From positions 1-16,335 of the forward strand of contig JAYRHW010000005.1 of assembly GCA_041907145.1 (NCBI GenBank): 16,335 nt of DNA, in the 5' to 3' direction. The notes under the pieces are model-generated. The model made no database searches. It saw only the letters and a program-made list of their open reading frames with translations, and had not been told where the DNA came from. The DNA is from JAFLCA01 sp041907145 (GTDB lineage Bacteria; Bdellovibrionota_C; UBA2361; JAFLCA01). Shown one piece after another: positions 7,482 through 14,800 of this stretch (its first letter is position 1; the number at the start of each line of letters is the position of its first letter). Both the position numbers and the translations under genes were made by a program.

Positions 7482-8860
7482 TTACCGATGCAAAATCGAG
7501 AAAAGATTCTGCCCAAAATATCCTCTGGAATGGTCTTCCCGACAAGCTCCTCGAGCGCCCCTAAGGCAATTCGTACCTCAGCACTAGCGATTTCGAGCGG
7601 CATTTTTCTCAAAGCCGCATCGGTGGCTCGCCCTAGGGCCTCATAGGCGCGGAGGAGGCAGCTGCGATGCCTTTCATTGGTAACTACATTACTGGCTTGT
7701 CCTTGATCGGCCGAGCTCTGGCGCACCTCATCGACAAGCGCCTGCGTCAAGGCCTCAAGCCCATCGCGAGTTTTGGCGGAGAGATAAAAGTTCTGTGCGC
7801 AAATGGAGGAATCGCAAAAATGTGTCGTGAATGCGGCTCGGTTAAGGTCAATTTTATTCGTGACCATCCAAAGCTTCTTAGCCTTACCCTGCAAGTCAGG
7901 CAGCAGGCTCTTCCATTGTCCGCCATCGTCAGTGGCATCAGCGACCAGCAAAACCAGGTCAGCCCAAGGAATTCGCGAGCGTGCTAGCTCGATGCCTTGC
8001 TTCTCGACGATATTCTGCGCTTCTGTTATGCCGGCGGAATCACAAAAGACAAAGCGATAACCTTGAATGACAGCTTCTTCCTCAATGAGGTCGCGGGTAG
8101 TGCCGGAAATATCCGCCACTATGGCGCGTTCCCTATCGAGCAGCAAATTGAGAATACTGGATTTGCCCACATTAGGGCGTCCGCAGAGCAAAACCCGAAA
8201 GCCCTCGCGCACTACCTGCCCGTACGAGTAGGTCTTAATCAAGGCATCGATTCGCTCACGAGAGACTTGCAGTGTGCGAACAATTTCCTCGATTTTCTGC
8301 GGCTTGATGTCTTCATCAGGAAAATCAATGGTAGCCTCGATTTCCGCCAAGGCATTTCTCAGCGGCTCGCCAATCTCGTTTACCGACTGACTAAACCGCC
8401 CCTTCAGGTGATCGGTGGCAATTTTGAGCGCTTGCTCGCTGGTCGCCGTAATAACATCGCAAACCGATTCCGCTTGAACTAAGTCTATCTTGCCGTTGAG
8501 ATAGGCGCGCTTCGTAAACTCGCCGGGTTCGGCAGGACTGATGCCGAAGGCAAAAAGCGAGCGTAAAATTCGCTCAACCAAAATTGGACTTCCATGAAAC
8601 TGAAACTCGGCGATGTCTTCGCCGGTGTAGCTCAAGGGTGCCGCAAAGAACACGGCCATAGCCTTGTCAATCGTCTTGCCGCTCTGATGATCGATTATCT
8701 TGCCGTAAACAAGACGGCGGGGATCGGAGACCGGATCGATTGAGGCTTTGAACAAGGCGCGCAAAGCCGTGCGCGTTCGCGGGCCGCTGACACGAATAAC
8801 AGCAATACCGGCCGGCGCAGGGGCCGTGGCCAAAGCAGCAATCGTCGAGGCTTCCTGCAT
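7478..8860 (-). CDS. mnmE: tRNA uridine-5-carboxymethylaminomethyl modification GTPase MnmE (TrmE)
   Basis: 460 residues, the usual length. MnmE works with MnmG to modify the wobble uridine (U34) of several tRNAs in the cytoplasm. The N-terminal PAPAGIAVIRVSG belongs to the tetrahydrofolate-binding domain. The G domain has G1 GRPNVGKS (227-234), G2 GTTRD (253-257), G3 DSAG (274-277, with Ser in place of the common Thr) and G4 NKID (335-338). The protein ends in the family's diagnostic FCIGK, with the catalytic-region Cys at 457. The ATG at 8860 has GGAG five bases upstream. It lies 49 bp after yidC, in the order common in bacteria, but jag is absent between them and mnmG is not in the window. 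Its stop overlaps the creB start (ATGA). Confidence 0.97.
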   Translation of the reverse strand: MQEASTIAALATAPAPAGIAVIRVSGPRTRTALRALFKASIDPVSDPRRLVYGKIIDHQSGKTIDKAMAVFFAAPLSYTGEDIAEFQFHGSPILVERILRSLFAFGISPAEPGEFTKRAYLNGKIDLVQAESVCDVITATSEQALKIATDHLKGRFSQSVNEIGEPLRNALAEIEATIDFPDEDIKPQKIEEIVRTLQVSRERIDALIKTYSYGQVVREGFRVLLCGRPNVGKSSILNLLLDRERAIVADISGTTRDLIEEEAVIQGYRFVFCDSAGITEAQNIVEKQGIELARSRIPWADLVLLVADATDDGGQWKSLLPDLQGKAKKLWMVTNKIDLNRAAFTTHFCDSSICAQNFYLSAKTRDGLEALTQALVDEVRQSSADQGQASNVVTNERHRSCLLRAYEALGRATDAALRKMPLEIASAEVRIALGALEELVGKTIPEDILGRIFSRFCIGK

Positions 8861-8909
8861 GATTCTCCGAACTCAGCTCTGGACGGCTCCAGGGAGCATG
8901 GATCTTATG

Positions 8910-10706
8910 TTACTTGCCCAGGAGTGTTAAAACAAATCCAAAGCAAAAAATGCAAACGCTTGCCACTACCGTAGCAACCAGCGGGCTAGCCTTCCGGTGA
9001 CTTCGTAAGTACACCTGCTGAGTTATTGAAATGACGTTGTTCACGAGCCAATACAGGACCAGTCCCGACGGGAAGGGGAAGAGCACGAACATAACCGTGA
9101 ATATGACGGGCATCATCAACATGACCTTGCGTTGAGCGGGATCGGCTGTGGGCTGCGGAGACGTGTACTGCTGAAAGAACATGCTGGCGCCCATGAGAAG
9201 GATCATTACCGGAACCGGCACTCCCCATACCAGCAGCTCCTCCTTGGCGGAAAGATCGGTGATCCACAAGGCAAACGGCGCGTGACGTAGCTCGATTGAG
9301 TACAAGAGCGCGTTATACAACCCTAAGAATACCGGAATCTGGATGAGCATCGGGAGACAGCCGCCCATCGGATTAACGCCCTTACGCTTATAGAGCGCCA
9401 TCATCTCCTGGTTAAGCTGGCTTGCGTCCTTGATCCGTTCGCGCAGCGCTTTGACTTCAGGCTGAATGTCCTGCATCGCACGCATCGAATCCATACTTGC
9501 TTTCGTAAGCGGCAAGAAGAGCGTCTTGATAAGCAGTGTTAGTAAAATAATGGCCAAGCCATAGTTGCCGAAGATCGCTTCGAAGAAGCGAATCGCCGAG
9601 ATCAGCGGGAAAGCCAGAAACGAGAAAATACCCAAATCAATCGTACGGTGAAGGTTGAATCCCAGCTCCTTCAGAATGCGGTAATCCTTCGGACCAACAT
9701 AGAGAGAGAAGGTGCCTCCAGTCGGAGTCCCCTGCACTCGGCTCGAGAAAAGCTGCGGTTCAATCACGGTGCGAGAATTCTGTCCGCCGCCCTGCGGTGG
9801 GATCAGCGTTGCCATGAAGTATTTATCGTTCAGCGCCACCCAGGTGTTGTCGCCTAGTTCTCGAACAATAGGGAAAATAGTCGCTCCCGACGTAACGAGC
9901 GTATTCAATACTATGTGCTGCAGCTTATTGGATGATGCTGACAAAGTGGTGAACTGTGGAGGATCGAGGCGATCATGCAGCTCCGGATCCGAAACGAATC
10001 GGTTCCACTCGAGCCATACGTTGCTTCCATCCGAACTTGGATTGGAAAGGCGAACATCCACGTCGAACATGTAAGCATTCGGGCGGAATTTGAAAATCTT
10101 CTGAATGCCGATTCCGTTTGGCAGCGTTCCGCTTAGAGCAAAGCTGCCCTCGGCGCCCAAGGGAATGACAAATGAGTTTGGGCCCTGCGACTGAGTTCCA
10201 TCGGAAGAGCTCAACGTGTATTTGACGAAGGCATCACTCAGGGATGCTCCCAGAAGCACTGCTCCGGGGTAGGCGCCTGTCTCTCCGGTGTGTACCATGT
10301 TGACTAAGTCGCCGGCATTGAGATGCAGCTTATAATCCTTGAGATTGTAGCGAGTGATGCGACCGCCGAGTAAGGAAACGTCAAGCGAAACGGTTGCTGA
10401 ATCGATGGCTAAAATTCCCGCGGAAGCCACTTCACCGTGGGTCGGAGCCTGCTCAGTCGCAGGAGGAACGTACGCGGCAGGGGACTGTGCCGGTGAGTTT
10501 TGCTGAGCAATTTGCTGCTGAGTCTGAGCAGGGGAAGTCGATGGGGAACTCGAAGCCGTCTGGCTGGTGCTCGTGGATGGAGCGAGCGAACGCGCATGCT
10601 GCTCCGTAAGCGGAGTAATAAATAGCTGCGAGTACAGCATGATGAAAACGATGCAAACGAATAGAGCGAGCGCGGTTCTTTTATCTTCCATGTAGGGTCT
10701 ATCCAT
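8910..10706 (-). CDS. yidC: Membrane protein insertase YidC
   Basis: 598 residues from the ATG at 10706; an ATG at 10691 is also possible. There is an N-terminal anchor (about 10-30), a Ser/Thr/Gln/Pro-rich linker (42-90), the periplasmic beta-rich P1 domain (about 95-340), then the insertase core (about 360-570) with PLTKASMDSM, VNPMGGCLPMLIQIP, ELRHAPFALWI and FPSGLVLYW. Lys394 stands where E. coli has the groove Arg366, a conservative change. YidC inserts inner-membrane proteins with or without SecYEG. The large P1 domain is the Gram-negative form. After the usual end at YLRSHRK, near 572, the chain continues with a further hydrophobic stretch to residue 598 and lacks the common Lys/Arg-rich tail. 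It lies 8 bp after yidD. Confidence 0.97.
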   Translation of the reverse strand: MDRPYMEDKRTALALFVCIVFIMLYSQLFITPLTEQHARSLAPSTSTSQTASSSPSTSPAQTQQQIAQQNSPAQSPAAYVPPATEQAPTHGEVASAGILAIDSATVSLDVSLLGGRITRYNLKDYKLHLNAGDLVNMVHTGETGAYPGAVLLGASLSDAFVKYTLSSSDGTQSQGPNSFVIPLGAEGSFALSGTLPNGIGIQKIFKFRPNAYMFDVDVRLSNPSSDGSNVWLEWNRFVSDPELHDRLDPPQFTTLSASSNKLQHIVLNTLVTSGATIFPIVRELGDNTWVALNDKYFMATLIPPQGGGQNSRTVIEPQLFSSRVQGTPTGGTFSLYVGPKDYRILKELGFNLHRTIDLGIFSFLAFPLISAIRFFEAIFGNYGLAIILLTLLIKTLFLPLTKASMDSMRAMQDIQPEVKALRERIKDASQLNQEMMALYKRKGVNPMGGCLPMLIQIPVFLGLYNALLYSIELRHAPFALWITDLSAKEELLVWGVPVPVMILLMGASMFFQQYTSPQPTADPAQRKVMLMMPVIFTVMFVLFPFPSGLVLYWLVNNVISITQQVYLRSHRKASPLVATVVASVCIFCFGFVLTLLGK

Positions 10707-10714
10707 AAACTTTT

Positions 10715-10960
10715 CTATGCTGGCGGGACTGGATCATGCCCGCCCTTGCACCAAGGATGGCAGCGCACGAGACGCCACGCGGCCAGATAGCTTCCTCGAA
10801 AAAGCCCATGCTTTTCAAGAGCTTCAACCGCATAATCCGAGCAAAATGGCTCGAAGCGGCAAACATTCCCAAACAGCGGCGATACAAACCTCTTATATAG
10901 GCGATGCATCCCCCGAACGAGGTTCATCATGGATGTATGGGCAGTATTTCGCCACCCCAT
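10715..10960 (-). CDS. yidD: Membrane protein insertion efficiency factor YidD
   Basis: 81 residues. The signature CRFEPFCSDYAVEALEKHG, then RGSYLAAWRLVRCHPW and a GG-x-DPVPP ending, is diagnostic of YidD. This small membrane-associated protein is thought to help YidC-dependent insertion. The conserved part begins around residue 12 (MNLVRGMHRLYKRF), so an internal ATG at 10930 or 10927 is possible. The ATG at 10960 lies only four bases after the rnpA stop, has AGG just upstream, and fits coupling. The gene is in its normal place between rnpA and yidC. Confidence 0.92.
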   Translation of the reverse strand: MGWRNTAHTSMMNLVRGMHRLYKRFVSPLFGNVCRFEPFCSDYAVEALEKHGLFRGSYLAAWRLVRCHPWCKGGHDPVPPA

Positions 10961-10964
10961 AGGC

Positions 10965-11390
10965 CTAACGCGTGAAAAGTTTTCCGTACTGGAAGGCTTT
11001 GAGAAGCTCTTGTTCTACCTGAGCAAAAGTCAGTGTCGGAGACTCCATTCGCGCAATGACCACGAGGTCAACTGGCTCACTGAAACGGCGCGCGTTAGCT
11101 CGAAATACTTCCCGCACATAACGCTTGATGCGATTGCGCACTACGGCACGCTTATCAACTTTAGTGGTGACGGTGAGCCCAAGGCGACTTCGCCCGGTAG
11201 CGGACGTGGCGACGAGTACGAGAAAATGCTTGCTGTGAAGCCGTCGCCCAGAAGCCCGAACGGCTTCTTGCACTGCGGCAAAGTCCTTTTTCTTCTTGAG
11301 ACGGGACTGCGGCGGAAAAGCGGACTGACGGCTATTTATAATGGCCCTTGCGGTTTGTCTTAACCGAGATGCGATGACGGCCCTTGGCAC
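10965..11390 (-). CDS. rnpA: Ribonuclease P protein component RnpA
   Basis: The protein subunit of RNase P, which helps the catalytic RNA remove tRNA 5' leaders. The family signature RNRIKRYVREVFR and the upstream SRLGLTVTTKVDKRAV are clear, as is RLKKKKDF, which normally sits near the N-terminus. From GTG at 11390 the product is 141 residues, with about 28 extra residues before RLKKKKDF. No ATG, GTG or TTG occurs between that GTG and the conserved region. The gene must therefore either start inside rpmH (59-bp overlap) or use a rare codon such as the ATT at 11342, which has AAGG upstream. The true start is unresolved. The stop lies four bases before yidD. Confidence 0.93.
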   Translation of the reverse strand: MPRAVIASRLRQTARAIINSRQSAFPPQSRLKKKKDFAAVQEAVRASGRRLHSKHFLVLVATSATGRSRLGLTVTTKVDKRAVVRNRIKRYVREVFRANARRFSEPVDLVVIARMESPTLTFAQVEQELLKAFQYGKLFTR

Positions 11391-11493
11391 GTCGTGCGTT
11401 GAGAACGTCGCGACCTCCCTTGCTCGACATGCGCTTACGGAATCCGCTGGTAGTATGCTTGCCCTTCTTGCTTGGCTGATAAGTGCGTTTCAT
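11332..11493 (-). CDS. rpmH: 50S ribosomal protein L34 (bL34)
   Basis: A 53-residue basic protein read directly from the sequence. It begins MKRTYQPSKK and continues with SGFRKRMSSKGGRDVLNARR and AKGRHRISV, the standard bL34 pattern, and ends GHYK before TAG at 11334-11332. It is a structural protein of the large ribosomal subunit. A weak GGGG lies seven bases before the ATG, and a sigma70-type promoter is about 45 bases upstream. It is the first gene of the rpmH-rnpA-yidD-yidC-mnmE-creBC run. In many bacteria dnaA lies beyond rpmH near the origin; here the upstream neighbour is hldD, so this is not a classical oriC arrangement. Confidence 0.97.
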   Translation of the reverse strand: MKRTYQPSKKGKHTTSGFRKRMSSKGGRDVLNARRAKGRHRISVKTNRKGHYK

Positions 11494-11535
11494 GAAACTG
11501 CCCCAATGCTTAAAATCTTCTCAAATGAGGGTACG

Positions 11536-11564
11536 TTTATATCGGTTTATGGCTAGAAAATCAA
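11536..11564 (-). promoter_or_regulatory. Sigma70-type promoter for rpmH operon
   Basis: On the minus strand TTGATT (11564-11559) and TATAAA (11541-11536) are separated by exactly 17 bases. Transcription would begin near 11529, leaving a leader of about 35 bases before the rpmH ATG at 11493. Five of six bases match the consensus -10 and four of six the -35. The element fits a strong promoter for ribosomal-protein genes; no experimental support is available. Confidence 0.6.
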
Positions 11565-11648
11565 ATCAGCCGCCGCTGTGCAAAGCGCCAATAACTCTCT
11601 GTAATCACTAGCCTATTGCCATAAAATAGGGGCGCGCGGGGAGCTGTG

Positions 11649-12635
11649 TTAGTAGGAAACCATTCCTGGCTCTAAATAGTTCCGCACGTAATCGCGCACA
11701 GAGTCCTCAAGTGAGGCGCAGGCGAATTCGGGATGCACTGACTGAAGCTTCCGCATGTCAGCTTCGGTAAAGTACTGGTACTGGCTGCGAATTTCCTCCG
11801 GCATCTCAATGTATTCAATCTTAGCAGGCTGATTGAGCGCAGCGAAAACGGCGCCGACTAGATCGTTCCAACTCCGGGCTTTGCCGGTACCTAAATTGTA
11901 GATACCGGTGACCTGAGGATTCTGCAGGAACCACCACATCGTATTTACGCAGTCCTTTATATATATAAAGTCGCGCATTTGTTCCCCGTCGCGATACTGC
12001 GGCACGTAGGATTTAAAGAGCTTCACTTTGCCGCTCTGCTTGATCTGCTGGTAGGCCTTGAGCACCATGCTGCGCATGTCGTCCTTGAAATACTCATTGG
12101 GCCCGAAAACATTGAAGAACTTAATGCCCACCATTTTTTGAATGCGCCCGCCGCGCAGCGCCCAAAGGTCAAAGAGCTGTTTCGAGTAACCGTAAGGATT
12201 CAGTGGACGAAGCGTAGGAGAGATCGCATCATCGTCGGAATACCCGAGCGCGCCGTCTCCGTATGTTGCTGCGCTGCTTGCATACAAAAAGCGAATGTTA
12301 TGCTTGAGAGCGTAATCCGCAAGATCCGCGGTATAGCGATAATTGTTGCGCATTAGAAATTCGACGTTTCGCTCAGTCGTCGAAGAGCACGCTCCCATGT
12401 GTACGATGCCGCGAATTTGATTGGAGAACTTTCCGGCGCCCAGGTCCCTTAGAAATTCGTCCTTCTGGGCATAATCAGTAAACTTCTTGCCCAAAAGATT
12501 CTTCCAGCGCTCCGATGAGGCCAGCTCATCGACTACTAAAATGTTGTCGATTCCTTCCGTATTCAATTTGCTGACAAACGCCGAGCCAATAAAGCCCGCG
12601 CCGCCGGTTACGATGTAGAGTCCAGTTTCCGCCAT
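11649..12635 (-). CDS. hldD: ADP-L-glycero-D-manno-heptose-6-epimerase HldD
   Basis: 328 residues, close to the usual length. HldD epimerises ADP-D-glycero-D-manno-heptose to the L form used for the inner core of LPS, so the cell should build a heptose-containing outer membrane. It is a short-chain dehydrogenase with the NAD(P)-binding GGAGFIGSAF (11-20), Ser121 in YASSAATYG, and the catalytic pair Tyr148/Lys152 in PYGYSK. HMGACSSTTE and KFFNVFGPNEYFKDDMRSM are characteristic of HldD among epimerases. The ATG at 12635 has no clear Shine-Dalgarno and is preceded by a 12-bp palindrome. Other heptose genes (gmhA, hldE) are not in the window. A separate transcript from rpmH is likely, given the promoter downstream of it. 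Confidence 0.95.
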   Translation of the reverse strand: MAETGLYIVTGGAGFIGSAFVSKLNTEGIDNILVVDELASSERWKNLLGKKFTDYAQKDEFLRDLGAGKFSNQIRGIVHMGACSSTTERNVEFLMRNNYRYTADLADYALKHNIRFLYASSAATYGDGALGYSDDDAISPTLRPLNPYGYSKQLFDLWALRGGRIQKMVGIKFFNVFGPNEYFKDDMRSMVLKAYQQIKQSGKVKLFKSYVPQYRDGEQMRDFIYIKDCVNTMWWFLQNPQVTGIYNLGTGKARSWNDLVGAVFAALNQPAKIEYIEMPEEIRSQYQYFTEADMRKLQSVHPEFACASLEDSVRDYVRNYLEPGMVSY

Positions 12636-12639
12636 GACT

Positions 12640-12651
12640 TGGTACGTACCA
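12640..12651. promoter_or_regulatory. Perfect 12-bp palindrome upstream of hldD
   Basis: TGGTACGTACCA reads the same on both strands and lies four bases before the hldD ATG, in the place of the ribosome binding site. It could be a small operator or an RNA hairpin that affects initiation. A chance match is also possible, as nothing else marks it as a binding site. Confidence 0.3.
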
Positions 12652-12719
12652 TAAATCGCAGGCCAACTAAAATGGGGTAGGGGAACTATCCGAAATGATT
12701 GACGAGGTAGTTCGATCCT

Positions 12720-14705
12720 TCAGTGCGCGAACCGCAGCGCCAAACCAAGGCGTCGATTGTCCGCATTGATGCCCAGCGAGGCCGGCGAATGCACCTGGGA
12801 AAGCTCGACCAAGATTCCTGGACTCGCCCTCAAGGCCTCATCAGGAATCGAAACTCCAAGCGTAGTCCAACTGCCAGGCTCGATACCCTGCATACTCCTA
12901 CTGACCGACCACTTACCGGCGGATAAACGCAGCATTTGATCCTTCCACGGTGACATTACTTCGAGCTTCATACGTAAAGATTTATCCGCAGGAAGCTTTA
13001 GAAGCGACACCCGCTTCTGAATCCAGCAATAGTCTTCTCCAGCATTTTGCAATCGGTCTCCAGAAGCCGACTGACAGCTCAGCTCGCCATGGTCATTCGC
13101 AGCAAGCTCGACTACATCGGCGTCAAGGCCCTGTGCCGTCTTATCCTGCAGAACATGCGACGCGGATTCCTCATCGATGGAGTAGATCTTAATCGCCGGA
13201 TTAATGACGATGCGCTGCATCTCCTCCTCGCCGATGAAGCTCTTGAGCGGTTTCAGGATTTTCAAATCCTCCTCGCTTGCATGATGCTCGGGGCCAACAA
13301 CCAGCGTCGAAAAGCCATAATTGAACAGCTCGAGCGCAGAGAGCTTAGCCGCGTCAACTCTGCTAAATCCAGGCAGTCGGTAGACGGCTTGCGGAAAAAG
13401 CAGTCGCCCCGAAACGGCAGTGTCACTCAAAGATGCGCCCTGTTCACCAAGCCACGCCGCCGCAGCGTTGCGGCTCTCTGGCTGTGAACGAATAGACTGT
13501 ATATAGCGCAGGGACCCGAGCAGCGGCTGAAAGCAGAGCAGAGGCACGGCAATCCAAATAGCAGTGGCCCGGCCTGCCTCCGAAATCTTGAAGCCGCGAA
13601 GAATAATTTCAAGTCCGCAGCTGGCCACAATTGCAACGAAAGGAATAATCACCATCATATTGCGCGTGAAATTGGCCTTTTGTCCGATCATGAGTGCGGC
13701 AAACAGCAGAGGGAATACCGCAAAAAGGGCAAATTCCTGCTTACGCTCAGATTTGAAAAATCCAAAACCTATGACCGCCGCCAAGCTTGCAGTCCAGCCC
13801 ACACCATCTGTGACAATCCAGCGGGCGTAGAATAGAGCCTGGCGGACCCCTGGTTCCTCGGTATGCCCCTCATGTCCCGCAACTCCATAGTGCCAAATCT
13901 CGTAAGAGAGGTGGTCAAGAAAGAGCGGAATTGACACAAGGATAAAAGGAGAGCCTAGAAAAAACCCCGCTGCGGGCGTGAGAAGCGCCAAGACCAATTC
14001 GGCAACTGAGAATCGTCTGAGCGCCAAGCATACACAGAACGGAAGCACAGCAATCGGCAAGGCATTATATTTACTCGACACAGCCAGTCCGCAAAGAAGC
14101 CCCAGCCCGGCAAGCTTCCAGAGTGAAAACTTTTTGAATGTCAGCAGCGCCGCATACGCACTTGCCAGGCACATGAATGACATCAACACGTCGACGCCGA
14201 TAATTGGAGAATTTATCAGAAACTCGGGAGACACCGCCGTAAGCAGTGCTGCGGTAAGCGCGGGAATCTGTTTCCCCAACACTTCAGCGCAGACGCTGTA
14301 CGCGAGCAGGACGGTGAGCAGACTCAGTAGAACACTAAAAGCTCGGTTCCAGCGAACGATCCCGGGATGCGAAGCCGTAAAAGCGTAACCTCCAAGTCCA
14401 TACGGATTTCGCGTTTCGATTTCTCGAACGGAAGTTAGATAGCCTTTACTCGCTGACCATAAATACGACAGGGCTACCACCGGCATGCGAAGGTAAAAGT
14501 GCAGCGATGGCTTATGAAAGTATTGAGGATCGTAGCGGCCTTCTTTGACCATCTCTACCGTACGGTTGAAATGGTGCGCCTCGTCTTCCGCATAAAAATA
14601 AGGTAGCCCAGCGCTGATTCCGGGCAAGCGCAGCCAAAGCGCCACCAACAATATGACGAGCACGGGAATTACCGGCGGACGCTCAGTGGAAGACGCTGAC
14701 TGCAT
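12720..14705 (-). CDS. ArnT/PMT-like membrane glycosyltransferase (GT-C fold)
   Basis: 661 residues. The N-terminal two thirds (about 12-410) is polytopic with some ten hydrophobic segments. The first periplasmic loop has PYFYAEDEAHHF with the acidic pair Glu40/Asp41-Glu42, and FHKPSLHFYL (63-72). This is the arrangement of dolichyl- or undecaprenyl-phosphate-sugar mannosyltransferases and ArnT-like enzymes, which move a sugar from a lipid carrier to a protein or LPS acceptor on the periplasmic side. The last 230 residues are soluble and beta-rich and resemble no domain I can name. The ATG at 14705 is close behind a TATAAT. It precedes hldD by 84 bp on the same strand, and linkage to hldD suggests an envelope substrate. 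Donor and acceptor are unknown. Confidence 0.8.
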   Translation of the reverse strand: MQSASSTERPPVIPVLVILLVALWLRLPGISAGLPYFYAEDEAHHFNRTVEMVKEGRYDPQYFHKPSLHFYLRMPVVALSYLWSASKGYLTSVREIETRNPYGLGGYAFTASHPGIVRWNRAFSVLLSLLTVLLAYSVCAEVLGKQIPALTAALLTAVSPEFLINSPIIGVDVLMSFMCLASAYAALLTFKKFSLWKLAGLGLLCGLAVSSKYNALPIAVLPFCVCLALRRFSVAELVLALLTPAAGFFLGSPFILVSIPLFLDHLSYEIWHYGVAGHEGHTEEPGVRQALFYARWIVTDGVGWTASLAAVIGFGFFKSERKQEFALFAVFPLLFAALMIGQKANFTRNMMVIIPFVAIVASCGLEIILRGFKISEAGRATAIWIAVPLLCFQPLLGSLRYIQSIRSQPESRNAAAAWLGEQGASLSDTAVSGRLLFPQAVYRLPGFSRVDAAKLSALELFNYGFSTLVVGPEHHASEEDLKILKPLKSFIGEEEMQRIVINPAIKIYSIDEESASHVLQDKTAQGLDADVVELAANDHGELSCQSASGDRLQNAGEDYCWIQKRVSLLKLPADKSLRMKLEVMSPWKDQMLRLSAGKWSVSRSMQGIEPGSWTTLGVSIPDEALRASPGILVELSQVHSPASLGINADNRRLGLALRFAH

Positions 14706-14720
14706 GCGTAAATTCTAGGA

Positions 14721-14749
14721 ATTATAGCAGCTTATAGCCAGTCCCTGAA
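14721..14749 (-). promoter_or_regulatory. Candidate promoter for the glycosyltransferase gene, nearly leaderless
   Basis: On the minus strand a perfect TATAAT (14726-14721) lies 15 bases before the ATG, with a weak TTCAGG (14749-14744) at 17-base spacing. A start seven bases after the -10 box would leave a leader of only about eight bases, too short for a Shine-Dalgarno, and none is visible. The region is shared with the divergent ctaA gene. Confidence 0.45.
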
Positions 14750-14800
14750 CTTGAGTTTTTAGGCTGCCTACCGGTAAGCTTCAATAAAACTAGGCTGTCT

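Noticed and set aside
11612..11630. CCTATT/AATAGG hairpin after hldD as a terminator
   Set aside because: The stem is only 6 bp and AT-rich, and no T-run follows on either strand.
11332..12635. Chromosome origin near rpmH
   Set aside because: rpmH often borders dnaA and oriC, but here the upstream neighbour is hldD. I saw no dnaA, and no cluster of DnaA boxes stood out in 11494-11648.
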